Source of the DNA: Paludibacter sp. | Lineage (GTDB): Bacteria; Bacteroidota; Bacteroidia; Bacteroidales; Paludibacteraceae | Assembly (NCBI GenBank): GCA_028703105.1 | Contig: JAQVNN010000002.1 | Coordinates: 1-64,000 of the forward strand | Direction: 5' to 3' | Length of the DNA: 64,000 bases | Shown: one piece after another, positions 30,352 through 38,300 of the stretch | Position numbering within the stretch: the stretch's first letter is position 1 | Layout: every line of letters starts with the position of its first letter | The notes under the pieces: model-generated | What the model was told of the DNA's origin: nothing | Databases searched by the model: none | The model's input: only the letters and a program-made list of their open reading frames with translations | Program-made: the position numbers and the translations under genes

Positions 30352-31350
30352 TCAATGAAGTATCTTGAATATCAGTTCCTTAAGTAAATCTCCCTCATTT
30401 GCGCTAACATTATCAATGCCTTTAGAACGGGCATCAGTTTCTCTTATGTAAGTAACGATGTTCATGGTTTTCCATGCGTTGTAAGATTTTGCGGCCTGAA
30501 GGTAATTTTTAGCAATGAAAGGATGAATTTTAAATTCTGACGCTGCAGCCTCTGCTGTTTTCTGAGGCAGATAATGAAATATCATCAGATTACTAAAAAA
30601 ACCGAACAACTGAGCCAGAACCATTTGTATGGGATTCGCTTTCTTGTTATCTGAAAAATAATTAATAATTCTGTTCGCCTTAACCACGTCCTTACGAATC
30701 AGAGCATCCTGTAACTCAAAGACATTGAAGTCTTTACTGATGCCTATATTTTTTTCAACCAGTTCAGGGGTTATTTTGTTCGAACCAGCTGGCATCGTAA
30801 TACAAAGTTTATCAAGTTCATTGGCAATCCGAATCAAATTTGTTCCAAGAAAATCATTGAGCATGGTCATTGCTTTTTCATCTATCAGCAAGTTTTTAGA
30901 TTTTGCATACTTGCTGATCCAGGGAATCATTTCATAGTCCCTTAACTTTTTTGATTCAAAAAGAACTCCTGTTTTTTTTATTTCAGCAACCCATTTTTTC
31001 CGGCCGTCAATCGTTCCATATTTATAACATATAACCAAAATGGTTGATTTCGAAACATTATTCAGATAAAACTGAAGTTTATCAAGGTCTTTTATAAGTT
31101 GTGCTTCTTTTACTATGATCACCTGATAAGGTGACATCATGGGAAATCTTTTTGCAGCGTTGATGACAGAAATAATATCGGTATCTTTACCATAAATCAC
31201 AGTTAAATCAAACTCGCGTTGATTTTCATCTAATACATTATTTTGTATGAAATCGGATATCTGATCGATATAATAAGGTTCCTCTCCCATCAGAAAATAG
31301 ATAGGAGCATAATTTTTTTGTTGTAAGTTACGCAGGATTTGTTCGTGCAT
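30352..31350 (-). CDS. holA: DNA polymerase III subunit delta
   Basis: 332 aa, PIYFLMGEEPYYIDQISDFI...AKRFPMMSPYQVIIVKEAQ. Confidence 0.9.
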   Translation of the reverse strand: MHEQILRNLQQKNYAPIYFLMGEEPYYIDQISDFIQNNVLDENQREFDLTVIYGKDTDIISVINAAKRFPMMSPYQVIIVKEAQLIKDLDKLQFYLNNVSKSTILVICYKYGTIDGRKKWVAEIKKTGVLFESKKLRDYEMIPWISKYAKSKNLLIDEKAMTMLNDFLGTNLIRIANELDKLCITMPAGSNKITPELVEKNIGISKDFNVFELQDALIRKDVVKANRIINYFSDNKKANPIQMVLAQLFGFFSNLMIFHYLPQKTAEAAASEFKIHPFIAKNYLQAAKSYNAWKTMNIVTYIRETDARSKGIDNVSANEGDLLKELIFKILH

Positions 31351-31374
31351 AGTTTTAATACAAATTGATATTAG

Positions 31375-32148
31375 TTATTCAAATCGAAGGTGCTTAATTG
31401 TTTTACTGTTATTGATCAGTGAAATCAATGCTTTAACACCGATTCTGATGTGTTCATCAACATAGTTTTGCGTAACTTTTGAATCACTTTCAGAAGTTTT
31501 AATGCCTTTTTCCTGAAGAGGCATATCGGAAACGAGCAACAGCGCTCCGGTAGGAATACTGTTATGAAAACCAACAGAAAACAAGGTTGCAGTTTCCATA
31601 TCGATAGCCATGGCGCGTGTGCTTTTCAGGTATGTTTTAAAATTCTCATCCCATTCCCAAACCCTGCGGTTGGTAGTGTAAACTGTACCAGTCCAGTAAT
31701 CTTTATCGAAGTCACGTATGTTGGACGATACAGCACGCTGCAAGTTAAATGCCGGTAATGCTGGTATTTCTGGTGGAAAATAATCATTCGATGTGCCTTC
31801 TCCTCTGATGGCTGCACTGGGTAAAATATAATCACCGTTCCGGTTTTTATCTCTCAATCCTCCACATTTTCCAAGGAACAAAACTGCTTTAGGTTGAATG
31901 GCAGACAATACATCCATGATCAGAGCAGCATTTGGACTTCCCATGCCAAAATTGATGATAGTAATGCCATTGGCAGACGCATTAATCATGTTACCATCTC
32001 TGCCCAATACCGGAACATTGAACCATTCTGCAAATTTTTCGACATAATTATTAAAGTTTGTCAGTAAAATATATTTTGTAAAATTTTCCAGTGGCCTTTT
32101 GGTGTAGCGGGGTAACCAATTTTCAACAATTTCCTGTTTTGTTTTCAT
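31375..32148 (-). CDS. amn: AMP nucleosidase
   Basis: 257 aa, MKTKQEIVENWLPRYTKRPLENFTKYILLTNF...AVLFLGKCGGLRDKNRNGDYILPSAAIRGEGTSNDYFP...AIDMETATLF. Confidence 0.92.
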   Translation of the reverse strand: MKTKQEIVENWLPRYTKRPLENFTKYILLTNFNNYVEKFAEWFNVPVLGRDGNMINASANGITIINFGMGSPNAALIMDVLSAIQPKAVLFLGKCGGLRDKNRNGDYILPSAAIRGEGTSNDYFPPEIPALPAFNLQRAVSSNIRDFDKDYWTGTVYTTNRRVWEWDENFKTYLKSTRAMAIDMETATLFSVGFHNSIPTGALLLVSDMPLQEKGIKTSESDSKVTQNYVDEHIRIGVKALISLINNSKTIKHLRFE

Positions 32149-32215
32149 ATTTGATTAGATTGTTAGATGGTTTTTGTATTTTCGCATGTTTAATAGTTAC
32201 AAAAGTAATAAAAAA

Positions 32216-32671
32216 ATGTGGCAACTAAATTTACCGACATATAAATTCAACACGAAAAAATCCGGCGATAAAATATTCATCTTTGACTCTCAGCGAAAAA
32301 AGTATGTAAGCCTTACCCCCGAAGAATGGGTAAGGCAAAATTTTATACGCTTTTTAATCGATGAAAAAAATTATCCAGCCGCATTAATTGCAACAGAAAC
32401 CCAGATATTGATCAATGGCATGAGAAAAAGATGTGACGCTATTGTTTTTGACCGTCAGATGAATCCTATTATTATAATTGAATTTAAGTCTCCATTCGTG
32501 CCAATTTCACAGGAAACCTTTGATCAGGTTGCGGTATATAATTTTAAGTTAGATGTTAGTGTCTTTATTTTGAGTAATGGGTATCAACATTTTTTTTGCA
32601 GGATAAAACCAGACAAAACCGGATACGAAATAAGACAGGAAATTCCAGATTTTAAATTCATTGAAGTGTAA
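32216..32671 (+). CDS. Solitary type I restriction HsdR N-terminal-like (PD-(D/E)XK fold) protein
   Basis: RKKYVSLTPEEWVRQNFIRFLIDEKNYP...RCDAIVFDRQMNPIIIIEFKSP; start at 32216 (MWQLNLPTY). No hsdM/hsdS nearby. Confidence 0.82.
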   Translation: MWQLNLPTYKFNTKKSGDKIFIFDSQRKKYVSLTPEEWVRQNFIRFLIDEKNYPAALIATETQILINGMRKRCDAIVFDRQMNPIIIIEFKSPFVPISQETFDQVAVYNFKLDVSVFILSNGYQHFFCRIKPDKTGYEIRQEIPDFKFIEV

Positions 32672-32675
32672 ATGC

Positions 32676-33587
32676 TTAAAGCTCCAGAGCACCGACAATA
32701 TCTTTCACATGGCTAATCCCGTACCGTTTAAGATATTCTTCTATACCTTCAAGCACCTTCATGGTGGCAGTTGGATCAATAAAATTAGCAGTACCTATCT
32801 GAATTGCAGATGCTCCTGCCAGCATAAATTCAATCGCATCATTCGCGTTCATAATTCCGCCAATACCGATTACAGGTATTTGAACTGCTTTGGCAACCTG
32901 CCATACCATGCAAAGAGCAATGGGTTTTACAGCCGGCCCGGAAAGTCCACCGGTTACAGTTGAAAGTATAGGCTTACGCTTTTCAGCATCAATGGCCATT
33001 CCTAATAAAGTGTTGATTAGTGAAACGGAATCAGCTCCCTCTGCTTCGACTGCTTTAGCTATCTCGGAGATAGAAGTGACATTCGGTGACAATTTCACTA
33101 TTAATTCTTTTGAATATACTTTTCGAACTGCTTTTACTACTTGCGATGCGGATAGGCATGAAGTACCGAAAGCCATACCACCTTCTTTTACATTCGGACA
33201 GGAAATATTGAGTTCAATGCCCGGGATTTTATCCAGTTCATTGATAATTGATGCTGTTTCAACGTAATCTTCTATTGTAGATCCGGATACATTCACAAAG
33301 ATACTTGTATTTACATCTTTAATCTCGGGATAAATATGGTTAACAAAATAGTCAACACCCTTATTTTGCAGTCCCACAGCGTTTAACATACCTGATGGAG
33401 TTTCAGCCATACGCGGATAGGCATTTCCCTGTCGATTCCGAAGCGTAGTCCCCTTCACAATAATACCCCCTATTCGCGAGATATCAAAGAAGTCTGCATA
33501 CTCCGTACCATAACCAAAAGTACCCGATGCTGTCATCACCGGATTTTTCAATTGTATTTTTCCTAATTTTACTTTTAAATTTACCAT
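32676..33587 (-). CDS. pyrD: Dihydroorotate dehydrogenase B, catalytic subunit
   Basis: [33 protein letters not shown]...[11 protein letters not shown]...[14 protein letters not shown]. Confidence 0.95.
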   Translation of the reverse strand: MVNLKVKLGKIQLKNPVMTASGTFGYGTEYADFFDISRIGGIIVKGTTLRNRQGNAYPRMAETPSGMLNAVGLQNKGVDYFVNHIYPEIKDVNTSIFVNVSGSTIEDYVETASIINELDKIPGIELNISCPNVKEGGMAFGTSCLSASQVVKAVRKVYSKELIVKLSPNVTSISEIAKAVEAEGADSVSLINTLLGMAIDAEKRKPILSTVTGGLSGPAVKPIALCMVWQVAKAVQIPVIGIGGIMNANDAIEFMLAGASAIQIGTANFIDPTATMKVLEGIEEYLKRYGISHVKDIVGALEL

Positions 33588-34351
33588 TTTAGTTTTGTAA
33601 TATTGAATACCGGACCTTCTGTACAAACACAAACATGACCATCAGTTGTATCGGTCACGCAACACAAGCAAGCACCAAAACCACAAGCCATGGTATTTTC
33701 GAGGGAAACTTCACAAAATATATTGTTTTTCTCTGCGTAAGCAGCCACAGCTTTCATCATAGGTGTCGGTCCACAGGTATAGATGGCATCAAACCTGGTG
33801 TTTTCCAATATGGAATGTTGAGTTACAAATCCTTTTTCTCCCGATGAACCATCTTCAGTCGTTGTAAATATTTGTCCGTACTTCGAAAACTCATCCAATT
33901 GAAGCAAATTTGATTCAGAACGACCACCCAAAAGGAAATTACAGCTATAGCCTAAATCGTTTAAATATGAACCTAAAAACAGCATAGGAGCAATTCCTAC
34001 ACCTCCTCCTATCAATAACAAACGTGAGTATTTATCTCCCGAAATAGTAAAGGTATTGCCAAGAGGTAATATGAGATTCAGTAAATCACCCGCTTTTAGT
34101 TGTGATAACTTTCGGGTACCATCACCCACCATTTGAACAAGTAACCATAATTCATTCTGTTCGTAATTAACAAAATTAATGGATATAGGACGCCTGAGGA
34201 ATGTTGTGGGAGAATTATCAATCCTGACTTCCGCGAACTGACCGGGAAGCATTTCAGGTAAACGGTCGTGTGCCGTCAGTTTTAGTATGAAATATTGGCT
34301 GTTAAGAGTTTTATTTTCCTTAACAATCAGATCAAGCAGGAATTTCTTCAT
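33581..34351 (-). CDS. pyrK: Dihydroorotate dehydrogenase electron transfer subunit
   Basis: [11 protein letters not shown] motif; [43 protein letters not shown] 2Fe-2S ligands; overlaps pyrD. Confidence 0.95.
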   Translation of the reverse strand: MKKFLLDLIVKENKTLNSQYFILKLTAHDRLPEMLPGQFAEVRIDNSPTTFLRRPISINFVNYEQNELWLLVQMVGDGTRKLSQLKAGDLLNLILPLGNTFTISGDKYSRLLLIGGGVGIAPMLFLGSYLNDLGYSCNFLLGGRSESNLLQLDEFSKYGQIFTTTEDGSSGEKGFVTQHSILENTRFDAIYTCGPTPMMKAVAAYAEKNNIFCEVSLENTMACGFGACLCCVTDTTDGHVCVCTEGPVFNITKLKW

Positions 34352-34442
34352 TATCAACAGTATAAATTGCAGAATTGGGACACAGCATTCGACATATATA
34401 ACAATATTATGATGATGTGCACGTGTTGCAAAAATACAACAA

Positions 34443-35021
34443 TTATTTTGATTCGAATTCCTGAAAAGTATTATCCGAATAATAAAGAATAATTTTTATG
34501 ACTTTTTTTTCAACACCCGGTATTTGATTGATATTATACTCAACAGATTGGGAATATCTTTGAGTTTGTATTTTTTCAGGTTGGGGTGAATATTCTTTAG
34601 TATTAGTGTTATCAGGAAAATTACCCTGTATTTTTTCAGCATGCAAATGGGGATTGATCAACTCTGGTTCAGTTTTGGTTATTTCTTGCTGAATGCTAGC
34701 ATTATTTAAATCATTTTTTGGGGCTTCATTCGAGTTATAACTGTCTGATTTTTCGATAATTTCATCATCATCTCTAAATAAAGTGGGCGTCTGAGAATGC
34801 AATTCTTTCCGAAACATTGACCCTTGTCCTAAAATAAGCCAGTCTGAATGAATGTTCGGGTACCGATTCAGAATTTTTTTCATCACATCGAGACTGGGTT
34901 TATTCCTTTCATTAAGAATGTGAGATAGGGTAGAATTTTGAATCCCGATTTCCTGAGCAAATTGTCCGGATGATAAACCTTCTATCTGCATAATCTTTTC
35001 AATGCGTGTTTTTTCAGACAT
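34443..35021 (-). CDS. XRE-family HTH transcriptional regulator with disordered linker
   Basis: 192 aa, N-terminal MQIEGLSSGQFAQEIGIQNSTLSHILNERNKPSLDVMKKIL; polar low-complexity middle; C-terminal KVIKIILYYSDNTFQEFESK. Confidence 0.85.
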   Translation of the reverse strand: MSEKTRIEKIMQIEGLSSGQFAQEIGIQNSTLSHILNERNKPSLDVMKKILNRYPNIHSDWLILGQGSMFRKELHSQTPTLFRDDDEIIEKSDSYNSNEAPKNDLNNASIQQEITKTEPELINPHLHAEKIQGNFPDNTNTKEYSPQPEKIQTQRYSQSVEYNINQIPGVEKKVIKIILYYSDNTFQEFESK

Positions 35022-35066
35022 AATATGATGGTTTACATGTTATTTTACAAATATAATTTTAAAACA

Positions 35067-35096
35067 CAAATGTAATTACATTTTTTCACAAAACAA
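35067..35096 (-). promoter_or_regulatory. Putative promoter and operator of the XRE gene: TTG-N19-TACATTTG (minus strand) with a perfect 16-bp palindrome AAATGTAATTACATTT (35068-35083)
   Basis: CAAATGTA 35067-35074, CAA 35094-35096 on plus strand; palindrome overlaps the -7 element. Confidence 0.6.
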
Positions 35097-35538
35097 AATT
35101 TCATATAGATATATACAAAATAGAATTTCACAATCATAATTTATATTTGTGAATTACATTTGTTGCAAACAAAATTATTAAAGATATAAAACAATCTCAT
35201 AAAGTCCTGTGTTTGTATGTTTACTTAGATTTGTAGTTTAACTCTTTTAATCAATTATTTATCTTCTTATTCTACATTAAAAACAGCTACAAAGCATCAC
35301 ATAATAGTTCAATAAACCAGAAAAACTCCCCATTAAATTATTTGTTTATATATCGTTGTTTATATATACTGATTATAAGTTGTTTATATTATAATAATGG
35401 AACATATTCCATAATTAAGCAATATATTTCACATATGTACTTTTTCATCTAAACCTTAACTTTGAATGATTAACGTATTGATCTGGAAACTAATATAATA
35501 CATAAATAATATATCAGTATTATATTAAATATAAAAGA

Positions 35539-35601
35539 GCTTATTATATTTGTGAACTCATTCTTTATTGTAAAAATAAATGAATATTAAATATAATAAG
35601 C
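35539..35601. repeat. Perfect 13-bp inverted repeat GCTTATTATATTT / AAATATAATAAGC, 37-bp spacer
   Basis: 35539-35551 and 35589-35601 in a non-coding AT-rich region. Confidence 0.75.
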
Positions 35602-35872
35602 CAATCAAATATTACATATGTAAAAAGCCATTTGTCTTCTTTTGTGGTTATTAATTTACAATTCTATATAATTTCTTGATTGAGTTACAATACATATGTT
35701 AATATAGATTGAATATTAAATGTAAAAAAGAGGATTTCAATAAACAAAAGGATTTATTTATTGGAGATTGATGTAGCTTGAGGTATCTCTCATCACTTAA
35801 GAAGTAGTTGTTAATTACTGAGATTTTAATATTTAAGAATAATGTTATAGTTGTTCTGAAATATCAAATTCT

Positions 35873-35909
35873 CCGGCAAAAAAAAGTCCGGAAAAATTTT
35901 CCGGACTTT
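35873..35909 (-). terminator. Rho-independent terminator downstream of the zinc-ribbon gene
   Basis: Minus-strand AAAGTCCGGAAAATTTTTCCGGACTTTTTTTT: ~11-bp stem followed by T tract. Confidence 0.85.
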
Positions 35910-35936
35910 AATTACAGACATATTGTAAAAGTGTAC

Positions 35937-36722
35937 TTATTCAGTTGATTCTGCTGAAGCTGGAGCAATACCAGCCAATTGTTGATCAACCAGAATACGT
36001 CCACAATACTCACATACAATGATTTTTTTTCTTAAACGTATATCAAGTTGTTTTTGTGCCGGGATTTTATTAAAACATCCTCCACAAGCATCACGGTTAA
36101 TATAAACGACTGCCAGACCGTTGCGTGCATTTTTACGGATACGTTTGAATGCAGTCAATAAACGAGGTTCAATGCGAGCTTCAATTTCTTTGGCACGTTC
36201 CCGCAGTTTTTCTTCTTCTTGTTTTGTTTCTGCAATAATTTCTTCCAGTTCTCCCCTTTTTTCTTCGAGATCAAGTTTTCTTTCTGCTAATTGCGCAGCT
36301 GTTGTTTTCTGTTCTTCTGCTTTTGCTTCTTTAGCTGCCTTGTATTCCCGAATGTGCTTTTCGCTCAGTTCAATTTCAAGAGTTTGAAATTCTATTTCTT
36401 TTTCCAGATTTTCATGTTCGCGGTTATTTCTGACGTTCTTTTGTTGTTCCTGATAACGTTCGATTTTAATCCGGGATTCTTCTATGGCAACTTTTTTAGA
36501 TGCAATCATGGAAGTATATTCGCTGATTTCTTTCTCAAAATGCTCAATACGTGTATTTAAACCGATGATTTCATCTTCGAGATCCTGTACTTCAAGAGGT
36601 AATTCTCCTCTGAGGATTTTTATTTCATCAATTTTTGAAACCACTTTTTGCAAATCATATAAAGCAAAAAGTTTTTCTTCAACACTAATTTCTTTTTCAA
36701 TTTTGGACTCTGCTGCTGTCAT
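35937..36722 (-). CDS. Coiled-coil protein with C4-type zinc ribbon
   Basis: 261 aa, long coiled coil and C-terminal CGGCFNKIPAQKQLDIRLRKKIIVCEYCGRIL. Confidence 0.9.
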   Translation of the reverse strand: MTAAESKIEKEISVEEKLFALYDLQKVVSKIDEIKILRGELPLEVQDLEDEIIGLNTRIEHFEKEISEYTSMIASKKVAIEESRIKIERYQEQQKNVRNNREHENLEKEIEFQTLEIELSEKHIREYKAAKEAKAEEQKTTAAQLAERKLDLEEKRGELEEIIAETKQEEEKLRERAKEIEARIEPRLLTAFKRIRKNARNGLAVVYINRDACGGCFNKIPAQKQLDIRLRKKIIVCEYCGRILVDQQLAGIAPASAESTE

Positions 36723-36726
36723 TATG

Positions 36727-37821
36727 TTACAAATAAATAATGGGATTGGTATTTATTTTTGAAATATGGACTGCAAAGGTAGGTAATTTTTTTCTAATTA
36801 TGTCAAAAAATAACTCTTTTGTGAACTGTTCTGTCTCAAAATGACCTACATCTGCCACTATAATTTTTTTGTTTGCATCAAAAAAATCATGATATTTAAA
36901 ATCACCGGAGATAAATATATCCGCTTCTGCCCTGATGGCTTCCTGTAACAGAAAACTACCTGCACCTCCGCAAAGAGCTACTTTTTTGATTTTTTTTCCT
37001 GTAGAAGCTGTATGTCTGATGGTATTCCCTCCAAAAATATTTTTAATTTTCAGCATGAAATTCATTTCATCTTCTGCCTTTTTAAGTTCTCCTATCAAAC
37101 CGGATCCAATTTGCTGATGTTCATTTAATAACGGGAAAACATCATAGGCAGGTTCTTCATAAGGATGAGTTTTTATCAAAGAAGTAATTACCTTATTTTT
37201 AATATAATCCGGTAAGATAACTTCAATTTTGATTTCTTCTTCGTAATAAATTTTATTTTTTTCTCCAACGAAAGGATGAGCATTACTATTGGGTCTGAAA
37301 CTACCATAACCTTCTGAATTAAAACTACAAGCATCATAATTCCCTATGTTTCCCCCTCCTGCTTCAAAGATAGCTTCTCTTACACGTTGAACATGCAGCT
37401 TTGGTACAAATGTAACCAATTTTACAAGCATACCTTGTTTGGGCTGTAAAACTCGCCTGTTTTCCAGACCAATTTTATTGGCAATAATACCATTTACACC
37501 ATCAGCTACGTTGTCAATATTGGTATGTGCTACATAGATTGCTATGTCGTGTTTGATGGCCTTTATCACACAACGTTGAACTTCGTTTTGTCCTGTTATT
37601 TTTTTCAGGCCACTGAATATCAACGGATGGTGAGCAATAATCAAATTGGCATTTATTGCAATAGCCTCTTCTATGATAGCTTCTGTAACATCTATACATA
37701 ACAAGACACCGGACACTTGCATACAGGGATTCCCCACTAGTAAACCGGCATTATCGTAGCTTTCCTGCAATACTAGTGGAGCAAACGACTCAATTATGTC
37801 TGTTACAGTTTTTACTTCCAT
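36727..37821 (-). CDS. Nif3-like dinuclear metal center hexameric protein
   Basis: 364 aa, PLVLQESYDNAGLLVG...LIIAHHPLIFSGLKKI...YVAHTNID...ISGDFKYHDFF...ADVGHFETE. Confidence 0.94.
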   Translation of the reverse strand: MEVKTVTDIIESFAPLVLQESYDNAGLLVGNPCMQVSGVLLCIDVTEAIIEEAIAINANLIIAHHPLIFSGLKKITGQNEVQRCVIKAIKHDIAIYVAHTNIDNVADGVNGIIANKIGLENRRVLQPKQGMLVKLVTFVPKLHVQRVREAIFEAGGGNIGNYDACSFNSEGYGSFRPNSNAHPFVGEKNKIYYEEEIKIEVILPDYIKNKVITSLIKTHPYEEPAYDVFPLLNEHQQIGSGLIGELKKAEDEMNFMLKIKNIFGGNTIRHTASTGKKIKKVALCGGAGSFLLQEAIRAEADIFISGDFKYHDFFDANKKIIVADVGHFETEQFTKELFFDIIRKKLPTFAVHISKINTNPIIYL

Positions 37822-37851
37822 GAATTTTTACTTTACAAAAAATAACTGCAA

Positions 37852-38283
37852 TTATTTATCCATTGATTTTTCCTCAGTTTTTTCATTTTCTTCCTGTGAA
37901 ACAAAATTTACCATACCTTTGTTTATCAGGATATTGTACCAAGAAAAAAGTTTTCTCATATCGCTCGGATATACCCTTTCCCTATCAAAATTGGGCAAAA
38001 CCTCCTCCATGTATTTACGTAAAATTTGATTATCTGCTTTGGGATCAACCGGACAAATACCTCCATTTTCTTTTTTATTGATATTTTCAAACACCTGACC
38101 AAGAGCAACTTCTTCTGTGTTTGTGTAAATGGCAATATCGCCGAGAGATACCACTTTATCTTTTGTATAAGCCGGAATCCGCTTACCATCCTGCAACGAC
38201 TCAACAATAATCATATTTTTTCCCTGCGAAATCATTTTGTATAATCCCGGCTTACCCGAGATAGATAAAATCTCTTTTAACAT
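37852..38283 (-). CDS. DUF5606 domain protein
   Basis: 143 aa, MLKEILSISGKPGLYKMISQGKNMIIVESLQDGKRIPAYTKDKVVSLGDIAIYT. Confidence 0.85.
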   Translation of the reverse strand: MLKEILSISGKPGLYKMISQGKNMIIVESLQDGKRIPAYTKDKVVSLGDIAIYTNTEEVALGQVFENINKKENGGICPVDPKADNQILRKYMEEVLPNFDRERVYPSDMRKLFSWYNILINKGMVNFVSQEENEKTEEKSMDK

Positions 38284-38300
38284 ATATTAAAATTAAATTA

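Noticed and set aside
32216-32671. Restriction-modification or defence system
   Set aside because: Only a single HsdR-N-like domain; no methylase, specificity subunit, helicase or other defence gene nearby, and the neighbours are core genes
35022-35936. Possible chromosomal replication origin in the AT-rich region
   Set aside because: Only one loose DnaA-box-like TTTTTCACA (35082-35090) was seen, with no box cluster, no dnaA/dnaN/gidA neighbourhood and no switch in gene orientation
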